This document shows positions 46,858-55,202 of a DNA stretch of 64,000 nucleotides, in pieces. The notes under the pieces were generated by a model. It searched no databases and had not been told where the DNA came from. It saw nothing but the letters and a program-made list of their open reading frames with translations. Positions within the stretch are counted from its first letter, which is position 1. Every line of letters starts with the position of its first letter. The translations under genes were made by a program, and so were the position numbers. Origin of the DNA: Methylobacterium sp. Leaf91 (GTDB lineage: Bacteria > Pseudomonadota > Alphaproteobacteria > Rhizobiales > Beijerinckiaceae); the NCBI RefSeq assembly GCF_001422815.1, contig NZ_LMMP01000006.1, positions 62,001 through 126,000 on the forward strand, written 5' to 3'.

Positions 46858-47262
46858 TCAGTTCGGCTCTGTCCCACCCGCGGGTGGCTTCTGCTCCGTG
46901 CAGACGATGGGGTGCTTGGACTGGTCGGTCCACGTGACTTCCTGGCCCTTGCCGCGCAGTTCGTGGGTGTCGTCGCCGTAGCGAAACCCTGAGCCCGAAG
47001 GCTGCGCCGGCAGAGTGATCTCCGGCCCTTCGGGAGGCCGGACGATCGCAGGCTGTGCCGGGTCGGAGGTGACGAACTCGACCGTGAGCAAGACGTCCTT
47101 CGGGCACGAGAAGATCACCCGCTTCGTCGTTGCCCCCTCGCTGGCGGTCGCCCGGGACAGCGTCTTGTCGGGGGCCTCTGCGTGAGCCTGGATCGACATG
47201 CCGAGCATGACGGCGGCAACGAGAAACGGCGACACGGTGTGAAGGCGCATCATCGAGAGCAT
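46858..47262 (-). CDS. MliC-like lysozyme inhibitor family protein
   Basis: 134 residues with a signal peptide (VSPFLVAAVMLGMSIQAHAEA). The mature part has FSCPKDVLLTVEFVTSDP and the MliC signature SGSGFRYGDDTHELRGKGQEVTW with a second Cys near the end. In MliC/PliC the SGxGxxY loop blocks the active site of c-type lysozymes. Periplasmic location is inferred; no lipobox is seen, so it resembles the soluble PliC type. It may protect against host or predator lysozyme. Confidence 0.75.
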   Translation of the reverse strand: MLSMMRLHTVSPFLVAAVMLGMSIQAHAEAPDKTLSRATASEGATTKRVIFSCPKDVLLTVEFVTSDPAQPAIVRPPEGPEITLPAQPSGSGFRYGDDTHELRGKGQEVTWTDQSKHPIVCTEQKPPAGGTEPN

Positions 47263-47633
47263 CTCCGAGTTCAGCCTGATCGGCCGGAGGGCTGAGGACG
47301 CGCCCGACCGGAGGTCCCGTCAAGGATACGACCGCTCGGGATCATGATGATGGGCCAAAGCTCAGGGGCTCCTCCAGATCCCGATCACCGCTCCTCGCCC
47401 ATGACGATCCGACACGGGCCGCCAAGAGGGCCTCCATCGACGTCTCTCCATCCGCGTCCGGCTCAACGTCAGTATCGGTCTCCCGATCGGCATCCACTTC
47501 GGCTGAGAGCGCTCCGGCGTGGCTGGCCCGCCCGTTCGAGGGGGCGAAAGACCGGAGTGGAACCAGCCTGCGAGCCATTACTGTTGTTCCGTCGAGGACG
47601 CCTCAGGTGAGGGCGACCGCAGGAGGCATGTCC
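47263..47633. other. Interval without supported gene
   Basis: 371 bp. The only open frame (minus strand 47342-47578) has low-complexity acidic sequence and no ribosome site. No repeat or RNA recognised. Confidence 0.4.
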
Positions 47634-47876
47634 ATGCAGAGCAAGCTCACGAAGACGATCATCGGGGCTGTCATCGCCGTGGCTCTCGCGGCTGCCGTGT
47701 CCTATGGGCTCATCAACCAGCAGACGGCGGATCAGCTGCAGACCAAGGCGAACCAGACGCTGTCGGACGACCAGGCTGCCCCCGGCACGGCGCCTCGGCA
47801 GCCGGCCCCGGCGCCGCAGGGTCCCAACCAGCAAGCGCCGGCGCAGCCGACCCCCACGCCCGCACCTCGGCAGTGA
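47634..47876 (+). CDS. Small single-span protein with Pro/Gln-rich tail
   Basis: 80 residues from ATG 47634 (MQSKLTKTIIGAVIAVALAA), eight bases after AGGAGG; the ATG at 47628 is too close to that site. One N-terminal membrane helix or signal anchor, then QQTADQLQTKANQTLSDDQ and a tail of Pro, Gln and Ala (APRQPAPAPQGPNQQAPAQ). Likely periplasmic and disordered. Function unknown. Confidence 0.6.
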   Translation: MQSKLTKTIIGAVIAVALAAAVSYGLINQQTADQLQTKANQTLSDDQAAPGTAPRQPAPAPQGPNQQAPAQPTPTPAPRQ

Positions 47877-47992
47877 GGGGGGGGCGGCACGGACATCCGC
47901 ACGCCGTCTCGGTTCGCCGGCTGAAACCGCCCGGTAACCCTCCGGCTTTAGGCCTCGTTAGGCACGAAACCGCCGAACCGAGATGGATACCG

Positions 47993-48211
47993 ATGACCAG
48001 GGACCAGCTTTCCGCCGAACTGTCGCGCATGGCGAAGATGCAGATCAGCGACATCACCCGGGCGGTGAAGAGCGGCGATAAAGCCATCGCCTTGAACGAG
48101 GTGAGCGACCTCGCGCTACGCTTGAATTTCCTCGCCGACGCCATCGCCGGCGTACCGGTCCCGGCACCGGCACCGGCGGTTTCCCCCGCTCGCGTCCTCG
48201 ATCCGGCGTGA
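47993..48211 (+). CDS. Small hypothetical protein
   Basis: 72 residues (MTRDQLSAELSRMAKMQISD ... LALRLNFLADAIAGV), mainly helical with a Pro/Ala tail. Its TGA overlaps the GTG of the next gene (GTGA), which indicates co-translation and supports it as real. No domain recognised. Confidence 0.55.
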   Translation: MTRDQLSAELSRMAKMQISDITRAVKSGDKAIALNEVSDLALRLNFLADAIAGVPVPAPAPAVSPARVLDPA

Positions 48212-48984
48212 CCGCTGCATCGGAGTGGCGCGCGGAGCGCAATGGACGCTCCCGCGCCCGGCTTGAACGCTCGCTTCCCGCCCTCTTCCCGGTGCCGGTC
48301 CTGCAGCATGCGCTGTCACGTCCGCTGACGCCGCCCACGCCGCGCCTCGCCGTCGAGAGCTATTGGCGCAACCACGTCCTCCGGGCCGATCGCCTGGCGC
48401 GGGCACTGGCCGCACGCTCAGGCCAGCCGGAGGGATGGACGTGGCGTCTCGGCTCGGAGAAGGGTTCGGGCCTCGCCGCGACCTTCCGGATGCCCCCTTC
48501 GCCCTATCGCGAGCCTGCGCACGCGCGAGGGCCCGGCCATTGCTGCATCTGCGGACAGCCGGTCTTCCGCTTCGGCTGGCACAAGGATCTGTGGGGCACC
48601 GGCACGCCGAACAAGAACGCCCGCTGGCATTCGGCCTGCGTCACGGCCTGGAAGTTCTGGGTGGCGCCGAGCGACCAGGTGAAGGTTTTGAAGGCGCATC
48701 AGCGCCATCGCTGCGCCGCCTCCGGGAAGCGCCTGCTGAAGACGGCCGAGGTCGACCATCGCACGCCGCTCTATCGCGTCTGGCGCGAAGACCGCGACGC
48801 TGCTTGGCCGACCTTGCTGGCCTATTGGGGCGCTCCGAACCTTCAGGTCGTGAACCGCGTTGTCCACGTGGAGAAATGCGGTGCGGAGGCAAGCGAGCGA
48901 GCGCTCCAGCGGCGGTCTTTCGTCTCGGACAATCCTCTCGATACGGAGGCTGACGCCATGATGCTTTTCTCGACATCGGCGTGA
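48208..48984 (+). CDS. Putative HNH/zinc-ribbon nuclease-like protein
   Basis: 258 residues from GTG 48208. The centre has CCICGQPVFRFGWHKDLWG and then RWHSACVTAWKFW (possible zinc site C-C-H-C). The following RHRCAASGKRLLKTAEVDHRTPLYRVW looks like the core of an HNH fold (C...C, then DH), ending in LQVVNRVVHVEKCGAEA. The N-terminal 80 residues are basic. I infer a DNA-binding or nuclease-like protein with low certainty. Coupled to the small gene before it. No restriction partner or integrase adjoins. Confidence 0.55.
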   Translation: MTAASEWRAERNGRSRARLERSLPALFPVPVLQHALSRPLTPPTPRLAVESYWRNHVLRADRLARALAARSGQPEGWTWRLGSEKGSGLAATFRMPPSPYREPAHARGPGHCCICGQPVFRFGWHKDLWGTGTPNKNARWHSACVTAWKFWVAPSDQVKVLKAHQRHRCAASGKRLLKTAEVDHRTPLYRVWREDRDAAWPTLLAYWGAPNLQVVNRVVHVEKCGAEASERALQRRSFVSDNPLDTEADAMMLFSTSA

Positions 48985-49072
48985 ACCACTCGCCGTCGAA
49001 GCCTTTCCTCGGACCTGCTTCCCGCGCGCGATGGGTCATCACGCTACCGCTTCCGGAATTGGAGACGATCGA

Positions 49073-49285
49073 ATGACGGATGACAAAGTCGGCCGGCAGG
49101 ACCGTAAGGACACGAGGGCTGCCAAGGCCGCCGAACGTGCGGATACGGCAGGTCAGGTCTGGGAAGAAGTCAAAGTCCGTGAGACGGCGCGTGACGACCA
49201 GATCGTTCGGCTGAAGGCCCAGCGGCTCGAGCGCGATGCCGCGGATGCCGCTGCAGAGAAGCCTCCCACGAAGCGCTCGTCGTGA
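49073..49285 (+). CDS. Small charged hypothetical protein
   Basis: 70 residues from ATG 49073 (MTDDKVGRQDRKDTRAAKAA), very rich in Arg, Lys, Asp and Ala, probably one long helix (VWEEVKVRETARDDQIVRLK). GGAGACG lies upstream of the ATG. No known domain; resembles small stress-type or coiled-coil proteins in composition only. Confidence 0.5.
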   Translation: MTDDKVGRQDRKDTRAAKAAERADTAGQVWEEVKVRETARDDQIVRLKAQRLERDAADAAAEKPPTKRSS

Positions 49286-49440
49286 GTGAGCTTCGTGGCA
49301 CTGACCGAAGCTGTCGGCTGCGGAATCCTCGGCCGAGCGGTGCGGGCCGATCGCAGCGCATCTGGTTTGGGACCGGGGGGCCATCGAAGCCGCCCTCCCC
49401 GGCGGCCACATGGAGCCGATGCACGGGGGACCGGGGATAG

Positions 49441-49761
49441 TTAGTGAGCGCTCGCGAGTTTCATGGTCACGAGTCCCGACACGATGAGGACAGCCGCGAT
49501 CATGCGGGTGAGGCTGGCTTCCTCTCCGAGGACCGTAACGCCGACCACGAAAGCGCCGATCGCGCCGATACCCGTCCAGATCGTGTAGGCAGTCCCCAGC
49601 GGCAGCGTTCGCATGGCCATGGCCAACAGCCCGAAGCTTCCGACCATCGCCATCAAGGTGATGACCGTCGGCCAGAGGCGGGTGAAGCCGTCCGACTGCT
49701 TCATCATGGATGCCCAGACGATCTCGAGGACACCGGCAATTCCGAGATAGACCCAAGCCAT
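49441..49761 (-). CDS. gdx: SMR-family transporter, Gdx/SugE type
   Basis: 106 residues with four membrane helices. VYLGIAGVLEIVWASMMKQS holds the membrane Glu of SMR pumps, and MKQSDGFTRLWPTV plus LPLGTAYTIWTGIGAIGAFV match SugE/Gdx, which exports guanidinium in exchange for protons, rather than EmrE. AGAGGG precedes the ATG. A hairpin with an ACGG loop lies 22 bp upstream of the start, which fits guanidine control. Confidence 0.88.
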   Translation of the reverse strand: MAWVYLGIAGVLEIVWASMMKQSDGFTRLWPTVITLMAMVGSFGLLAMAMRTLPLGTAYTIWTGIGAIGAFVVGVTVLGEEASLTRMIAAVLIVSGLVTMKLASAH

Positions 49762-49782
49762 ATCGGCCCTCTGCTTCAAGGG

Positions 49783-49831
49783 CCGGGCCGTCCCGGACTT
49801 CGACCCTGCAGGAGGGGGAGGACGTGGCCTC
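49783..49831 (-). promoter_or_regulatory. Possible guanidine-II (mini-ykkC) riboswitch
   Basis: On the gdx coding strand, CCGGG-ACGG-CCCGG (49783-49796) is a perfect hairpin with the ACGR tetraloop of guanidine-II aptamers, placed just before the ribosome site. The required partner hairpin is less convincing: GAGG-CCACGT-CCTC at 49818-49831 has a six-base loop. Gene context strongly suits the class; the second stem does not fully. Confidence 0.4.
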
Positions 49832-50081
49832 GCGAGTGCCTAATTAGCGAGCAGAATGCTTATTTTCAAGGCGGAAAGTGCCGGTCATCCCGAAACGGGA
49901 ATGGCGGCCCCTGAGATGCCGCCGCGCAGGAACACGCCTGTTCCATCCTTTCGACTGGACGATGGAGACCCCTCGCTCGCGCGTCGTCATTTTGCCGACC
50001 GCATCCGCGTAGGCTGTCGCGCCAGGAACGAACCGCGCTCCGCGATCTTCTCTGAAAGACAGCAGCCCGTGGGAGAGCACA

Positions 50082-50459
50082 ATGGACGACGATCGCGTCT
50101 GGTCCTTCGAGAAGAGTCTCTGGACCGGTGGGACGGACCATTACCGTGAACTGGTCGACGACGAATGCCTGATGGTGCTGCCGCAACCCCCCTTCGTGCT
50201 GAGCGGCTCGCAGGCCATCGAGGCCGTCGCGAACACGCCCCGCTGGTCGGAGGTCGAGCTTTCCGGGGGACAAATCTCTCGTCCGCAGGAAGGGCTGATC
50301 GTCATCGCCTATCATGCGAAGGCCTCAAGGGACGGCGAGACCTATCTGGCGCATTGCACCTCGACCTATCGCCGGCTGTCACACGAGGTCTGGCGCGTGG
50401 TTCAGCACCAGCAGACGCCGCCGCTGGTCGGCTCCACGGCCGAGAAGGCCGCCGGATAG
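50082..50459 (+). CDS. SnoaL/DUF4440-like (NTF2-fold) protein
   Basis: 125 residues: VWSFEKSLWTGGTDHYRELV, ECLMVLPQPPFVLSGSQAIEAV, LIVIAYHAKASRDGETYLAHCTSTYRR and VWRVVQHQQTPP, the usual order of a DUF4440/SnoaL cone-shaped fold. Many members bind small hydrophobic ligands, and the activity is not predictable. Convergent with another NTF2-fold gene at 50513. Confidence 0.7.
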   Translation: MDDDRVWSFEKSLWTGGTDHYRELVDDECLMVLPQPPFVLSGSQAIEAVANTPRWSEVELSGGQISRPQEGLIVIAYHAKASRDGETYLAHCTSTYRRLSHEVWRVVQHQQTPPLVGSTAEKAAG

Positions 50460-50512
50460 GGACGGCCATCCTCGACATCCGGACCCTGCGCTCGACGCCC
50501 GAGAGCGGCGAG

Positions 50513-50908
50513 TCAGGCTTCCAGCGCAGCGCCCTGTCGCTCGAAACTGGCGAGGTCGAAATAATCGCGCCATTCCGTAATCGCGCCGTTGCCAACGCGC
50601 ATGCTGCCCATGGTGGGAAGGGTGATGCGGCCGCCGTTCCGGTCGGTGAAGAGATCGAGCCTCTCGGTCAGAACCGTATCGCCATCGTTTGCAATGTGCA
50701 GGAGCTGCCACTCGACACGAATGCGACTGCCGACCCCGAAGGTCTTATGGAAGCTCCGCGCGTTCTCCCGACCACGGATCTCCGGCAGCGGGATGTTGTG
50801 GTAGACGACGTCCTCGGCAAGGAGATCGATCGCGTCATCGAAGCGATCTGCGTTGATGCGTTCGAAGAACAGACGCACCAGGGCGACCTCGGGGGTGTCT
50901 TCGATCAT
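50513..50908 (-). CDS. Limonene-1,2-epoxide hydrolase-family NTF2-like protein
   Basis: 131 residues: VRLFFERINADRFDDAIDLL, DVVYHNIPLPEIRGRENARS, VEWQLLHIANDGDTVLTERL and AITEWRDYFDLASFE. The Asp/Arg/Asp pattern (DxxxTERLD, EWRDYFD) matches limonene epoxide hydrolase relatives. Epoxide substrate inferred only from the family. It is the last of four minus-strand genes (SDR, reductase, esterase, this one). Confidence 0.72.
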   Translation of the reverse strand: MIEDTPEVALVRLFFERINADRFDDAIDLLAEDVVYHNIPLPEIRGRENARSFHKTFGVGSRIRVEWQLLHIANDGDTVLTERLDLFTDRNGGRITLPTMGSMRVGNGAITEWRDYFDLASFERQGAALEA

Positions 50909-51057
50909 TGCGTGCCTCGTTGTCCCTCAATCGGCGTCGCCGGTCGGCGACCGAGCTTTGAACGAGACCGCGCATGGCGCCGGCAGCCGATCGACGCTGC
51001 CGGACGATCCTCACGGTCGGCGGACCACGTCACCGCAGCCCTCGTGCAGGGGAGAAC

Positions 51058-51894
51058 CTACCCCCTCACGAAGGCGAGAATGTCGGCGTTGAGCGTGTCG
51101 GCATTGACGGTCAGCATGCCGTGGCTGAAGCCGGGATAGGTCTTCAGGGTCCCGTTCCGGAGGAGCTTGATCGATTCCCGCGCCGCCGCCCCGATCGGCA
51201 CGATCTGGTCGTCCTCGCCGTGCAGAACGAGGGTCGGGACGGTGATCGACGTCAGGTCGTCGCGCTGGTCGGTTTCCGAGAAGGCCGCAATGCCGTCGTA
51301 ATGTGCCTTGGCACTGCCCATCATGCCTTGGCGCCACCAATTCGTGATCACGCCGGGCTGCACCGTCGCGCCATCGCGATTGAAGCCGTAGAAGGGCCCT
51401 GTCGGCACGTCGATGAAGAATTGCGCCCGGTTGGCGGCGAGCGCCTGACGGAAACCGTCGAAGACCTCGACCGGCAGGCCGCTCGGATTGTCGGCGGTCT
51501 CGAGCATGAGCGGCGTCACGGCGCTGACGAGCACGACCTTGGCGACGCGGCCGTCCGGTTGACCGTGCCGGGCGACATAGCGGGCGACCTCACCGCCCCC
51601 GGTGGAATGGCCGACATGGACGGCGTCGCGCAGGTCGAGGTGCCGGACGACGGCGGCCGCATCCGCGGCGTAAGCGTCCATCGTGTGCCCATCAGAGACC
51701 TGCGCCGAGCGACCGTGACCGCGCCTGTCATGTGCGACCACCCGGAAACCCTTCGCGAGGAAGAAGAGCATCTGCGTGTCCCAATCGTCGGAGGAGAGCG
51801 GCCAGCCATGGTGGAAGACGATGGCTGGCGCATCTCTCGGCCCCCAATCCTTGAAGAAGATGTCGACGCCGTCGGATGTAGAGACGTAGGGCAT
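51058..51894 (-). CDS. Alpha/beta hydrolase, non-heme chloroperoxidase/arylesterase type
   Basis: 278 residues, the usual length for the family, from ATG 51894 (MPYVSTSDGVDIFFKDWGPR). Oxyanion region FHHGWPLSSDDWDTQM, nucleophile HVGHSTGGGEVARY, Asp in LHGEDDQIVPI and His in GFSHGMLTVNAD complete the triad. Such enzymes hydrolyse esters and can make peracids. The upstream open extension overlaps the neighbouring gene's 3' end and is not used. Part of the LysR-linked cluster. Confidence 0.9.
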   Translation of the reverse strand: MPYVSTSDGVDIFFKDWGPRDAPAIVFHHGWPLSSDDWDTQMLFFLAKGFRVVAHDRRGHGRSAQVSDGHTMDAYAADAAAVVRHLDLRDAVHVGHSTGGGEVARYVARHGQPDGRVAKVVLVSAVTPLMLETADNPSGLPVEVFDGFRQALAANRAQFFIDVPTGPFYGFNRDGATVQPGVITNWWRQGMMGSAKAHYDGIAAFSETDQRDDLTSITVPTLVLHGEDDQIVPIGAAARESIKLLRNGTLKTYPGFSHGMLTVNADTLNADILAFVRG

Positions 51895-51997
51895 GGTCGT
51901 GTTCCTGCTGTTTGCCGAAGCAGTACGGATCGATGGAGCGTAGAGCGGGGGTCGTTTCAGGGGTGTGACAAGGCTGTTGTGCTTGGCCGCATCGTCA

Positions 51998-52600
51998 TCA
52001 AGCGAACCTGACGAGGTTGAGGGCCGGCAATGGCCCCCCTGGGAACTGTGCAAGACGGCCGCCATCCGCGAGAGAACCGAGGTCGATGCCGAAGAAGCCG
52101 AGCCGGTCGATGAGCGTACGAACCGTCGCTTTCGCCTCGGCATCGTCGCCTGAATAGAAGAGGACGCGCCGACCGCCTTCGCTGGCCGGATCGCCTGCCA
52201 GGAGCGGTGGCCGGACATGGTTGAACGCCTTCACCACCCGGGCGCCGGGGACCAGGGTGGCGACGATCTCGGAGGACGAAACGCCCCCGAGATCCACCGG
52301 CTCGAACGACGGTGTCTCGATCGGATTGTTGGCGTCCACCACGATCCGGCCGCCGAAATCCGGCAGGCCGCCCAGCGCAGTCGGCAGCTTCGACCAATTG
52401 ACCGCGACGATGATCATGTCCCGGGCGGCGGCGTCCTCGCGCGTGCCGGGCGTGATCGTCGGGCCTAACGAAGCAATGGCCTCGGCGAGGCTGTCTGGAC
52501 CGCGACTGTTCGCGAGGATCGCCGGAATCCCGTGCCGAGCGAGGGCGCTGGCAATGGCACGGCCGATCTGGCCGGCGCCGATGATGCCGATGGAGGGCAT
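51998..52600 (-). CDS. F420-dependent NADP reductase-like Rossmann protein
   Basis: 200 residues from ATG 52600. GIIGAGQIGRAIASALARHG is a dinucleotide loop, LANSRGP follows where NADP-binding residues sit, and RDMIIVAVNWSKLPTALGGL plus VVKAFNHVRPPLL match the NADPH-dependent F420 reductase (Npd) family. In bacteria without F420 these act on other substrates. It starts 37 bp after the SDR gene, so both probably share a transcript. Confidence 0.82.
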   Translation of the reverse strand: MPSIGIIGAGQIGRAIASALARHGIPAILANSRGPDSLAEAIASLGPTITPGTREDAAARDMIIVAVNWSKLPTALGGLPDFGGRIVVDANNPIETPSFEPVDLGGVSSSEIVATLVPGARVVKAFNHVRPPLLAGDPASEGGRRVLFYSGDDAEAKATVRTLIDRLGFFGIDLGSLADGGRLAQFPGGPLPALNLVRFA

Positions 52601-52637
52601 GGAGAGGTGTCCTTGCGAGGGAGGTCGAGAGGAGGCG

Positions 52638-53396
52638 TCAGGCGGATTGGCCACCGTCGACATTCAGTGTGGCGCCCGTGACGTACCCGGCGTCGGGACC
52701 GACGAGGAACGCGACCGCTCCGGCGATATCCTCCGGACGGCCGTAGCGGCCGAGGGCCGCGAGGCCCTTCAGTGTCGTGGCGAAGGGGCCGTCCTCGGGG
52801 TTCATCTCGGTGTCGATCGCACCCGGCTGGACGAGGTTGACGGTGATGTCGCGGGGACCGAGATCCCGTGCCCAGCCCCGCGTGTAAGCCGCCACGGCCG
52901 CCTTCGTGGCGACGTAGTCCGCCGCACCCGCGAAGGGGACATGCACGGCCCCTGTCGTGCCGATCGAGACGATGCGTCCCCCATGCGTCATCAGCGGAAC
53001 GGCAGCGCGGACCGCGGCGGCGACGCCCTTCACGTTGATATCGAGTTGCCGATCGAACGCGGCACGGTCGGCTTCCGGATCGTCCACCATGCCGGTGACG
53101 AAGACGCCGGCCGAATTGACCAGGATGTCGAGCCGACCGAACGTGGCATGCGTCTGGCGGACCAGGCCGGCGACCTCGGATGCGTCAGCCTGGTCGGCCC
53201 TGATGGCGATGGCGCGGCGTCCCGATGCCGTCAATTCGGCGACGATCCGGTCGGCCCGCTCCCGCGATGCGGAATAGCTGAAGGCCAGATCGGCGCCGTC
53301 ACGCGCGAGACGACGAACGATGGCGGCGCCGATGCCACGCGATCCGCCGGTGACAAGGGCCACCTTGCCGGCGAGCGGTTGCGGGTCCTGGCCCAT
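52638..53396 (-). CDS. Short-chain dehydrogenase/reductase
   Basis: 252 residues from ATG 53396. Cofactor loop VALVTGGSRGIGAAIVRRLA, DILVNSAGVF, the active-site YVATKAAVAAYTRGWARDLG (YxxxK), and the C-terminal YVTGATLNVDGGQSA, the classical SDR layout, close to 3-oxoacyl-ACP reductase-like enzymes. The substrate is unknown. Divergent from a LysR gene across 107 bp, the standard arrangement for LysR control. Confidence 0.9.
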   Translation of the reverse strand: MGQDPQPLAGKVALVTGGSRGIGAAIVRRLARDGADLAFSYSASRERADRIVAELTASGRRAIAIRADQADASEVAGLVRQTHATFGRLDILVNSAGVFVTGMVDDPEADRAAFDRQLDINVKGVAAAVRAAVPLMTHGGRIVSIGTTGAVHVPFAGAADYVATKAAVAAYTRGWARDLGPRDITVNLVQPGAIDTEMNPEDGPFATTLKGLAALGRYGRPEDIAGAVAFLVGPDAGYVTGATLNVDGGQSA

Positions 53397-53503
53397 GATG
53401 CTGCTCCTGTCCTCTTGGTTGGAGCGAATATGGCCGAGGTATTGCGCTTGGTTTAGCCGGGATCGGGTTGCTACACCTTCAATCATCCCTTGAAGGTGGC
53501 ATC

Positions 53504-54433
53504 GTGGAAACCCTGGCGAACCTGGAATCCTTCATCCGCAGCGCGGAGCACGGCAGCTTCTCCGAGGCCGCCCGGCGCTTGTCGCTGACTCCGGCCGCCG
53601 TCAGCCGGAACGTCGCCGTGCTGGAGCGGAACCTCGGTGTGCGGCTGTTTCATCGTTCGACGCGGAAGCTGAGTCTGACGGAAGCGGGCGAAACCTTCCG
53701 CCTCGCCGTCGCGGACAATCTGGAAGGCATCCAGGCGGCCATCGCCGGGATCGCCACCGCCGGCGGCGAACCGGCCGGTACCCTGAAAGTCAGCATGGCC
53801 CTGACATTCGGCACGATGCACATCCTGCCGCTCTTGCCGCCGTTCCTCGAACGCTATCCTCTGATCCGCCCGGAATGGCATTTCGAGAACCGTCGGGTCG
53901 ATCTCGTCACGGAGGGCTACGACGCCGCGATCGGTGCCGGGTTCGACCTGGCGCCCGGTCTCATCGCTCATGCTCTGGCCCCCGCGCACGTCATCGCGGT
54001 CGCCTCGCCGGCCTACATGGAAGGCCGCCCACGTCCCGACGATCCGACCGGGCTTCAACCGCTCCAAGGCATCGTCCAGCGTTCGCTCCGGACCGGCCGC
54101 CTCCAGCAATGGACCATGCGCAATCCCGCAGGCGAGGACATGCCAGCGCACCTGTCTGCGACCATGGTCGTCAACGACCCGGCGGCGATGCAGGAAGCGG
54201 CTCTTCTCGGGCTGGGCGTCACCATGCTGGCGGTGCCCGACGTCCTGCCGGCATTGGAGGCGGGCCGCCTGATCCAGCTGGTGCCGGGGTGGTATGCCGA
54301 TGCGGGAGCGATCTCGCTCTATTACGCCAGCCGAACCCTGCTGCCTGCCAAGACCCGCGCATTCGTCGACTGGGTCATCGAGGCGTTCAGGAATCGGCGT
54401 CTCGCCGAGCGCTTCGCGGGGCACCGTCTCTAG
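53504..54433 (+). CDS. LysR-family transcriptional regulator
   Basis: 309 residues from GTG 53504, with GAAGGTGG upstream. The winged HTH is NLESFIRSAEHGSFSEAARR, then LSLTPAAVSRNVAVLERNLG; the rest is a periplasmic-binding-like effector domain (TLKVSMALTFGTMHILPLLP). LysR proteins of this subgroup commonly control a divergent oxidoreductase, here the SDR gene. Effector unknown. Tandem 18-bp repeats follow the stop. Confidence 0.92.
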   Translation: METLANLESFIRSAEHGSFSEAARRLSLTPAAVSRNVAVLERNLGVRLFHRSTRKLSLTEAGETFRLAVADNLEGIQAAIAGIATAGGEPAGTLKVSMALTFGTMHILPLLPPFLERYPLIRPEWHFENRRVDLVTEGYDAAIGAGFDLAPGLIAHALAPAHVIAVASPAYMEGRPRPDDPTGLQPLQGIVQRSLRTGRLQQWTMRNPAGEDMPAHLSATMVVNDPAAMQEAALLGLGVTMLAVPDVLPALEAGRLIQLVPGWYADAGAISLYYASRTLLPAKTRAFVDWVIEAFRNRRLAERFAGHRL

Positions 54434-54440
54434 GTTCGTG

Positions 54441-54494
54441 TGTCCTGCACCAGGCCGGTGTCCTGTACTAGGCAGATGTCCTGGCACCGACGTC
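54441..54494. repeat. 18-bp tandem repeat after lysR gene
   Basis: TGTCCTGCACCAGGCCGG, TGTCCTGTACTAGGCAGA and a partial TGTCCTGGCACC follow in register. Each unit contains a small palindrome (CCTG-CAC-CAGG, CCTG-TAC-TAGG). Confidence 0.5.
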
Positions 54495-54581
54495 CGACGT
54501 GGCATGGCGCCCGATCCGGCCGGATACGGACGCCATGGGCCGGCATGGCCCTAGAGCTGCGCCCGGCCACCTTGGGTCGGG

Positions 54582-54655
54582 TGCGGCTCTAGGGCTTTGT
54601 TTTGCCGCGCTCTTTTTCGCCGAACCGGCAGCCATTTCGGCGGTGAGCGCTCTAG
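54582..54655. repeat. Dispersed CTAG-bounded palindromic element
   Basis: GGCTCTAGGGCTTTGTTTTG at one side and GAGCGCTCTAG at the other enclose the inner pairing CGCCGAA/TTCGGCG. Sequences of this form recur between genes in Methylobacterium genomes. The right end includes the stop codon of the small gene at 54652. Confidence 0.5.
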
Positions 54656-54921
54656 TTCGGGATCAGCTCGCGGGCCGGGCCGCCCGTCTCCTGGCCACGG
54701 GCCTGGGCATAGCCCGGCAGAGCCGGGTTCTTGGCGTTTCCGCTGTCGGTGTCCGGCCCGCCGAGCCAATACGCGAATTGCGCCGGCGCCGGGATCGAGC
54801 CGGTGATCGTCGGGCTCTCCATCCGATGCGGGGTGGGCCGGGCCTCAGAGGCCCCGGTCAGGGCGGCGAGCGTGCAGGCGGACGCGAAAACGACGGCCGA
54901 AAAGGTCTTGATCATCGTCAT
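54652..54921 (-). CDS. Small secreted hypothetical protein
   Basis: 89 residues with a clear signal peptide (MIKTFSAVVFASACTLAALTGASEA), leaving about 60 residues rich in Pro, Gly and Ala (SPTITGSIPAPAQFAYWLGG). No Cys after cleavage and no known domain. The form 'TITGSIP...' is typical of short secreted Methylobacterium proteins. Its stop lies in a palindromic repeat. Confidence 0.6.
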   Translation of the reverse strand: MTMIKTFSAVVFASACTLAALTGASEARPTPHRMESPTITGSIPAPAQFAYWLGGPDTDSGNAKNPALPGYAQARGQETGGPARELIPN

Positions 54922-55202
54922 GTCAGGTCTCCGGTGATTCCTGCTCGATCCGATCTCGTCGAGCAGTGATGCCGGACAGACGACGTCTTCGTCTGCTTAT
55001 TCCATGACCCTATCGAAAAATTCCAACGCTATGATCGGGACCATATCCCGTGAACGAATACTCGGTGCCGGGTGCGAAGTTTTTCGTGCAGACGTGGAAT
55101 AAACACGATTTCGCGGCGTCCATGCCCCTGTCGCCGGCCCCGAAATCCGTTCGGTCCGGCCAGCGTGCCGACTGGAGCCCCGCCCATGCCAGGAGACAGG
55201 AG

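Noticed and set aside
47342..47578. 78-codon minus-strand frame
   Set aside because: Low-complexity acidic sequence, no ribosome site, no family likeness.
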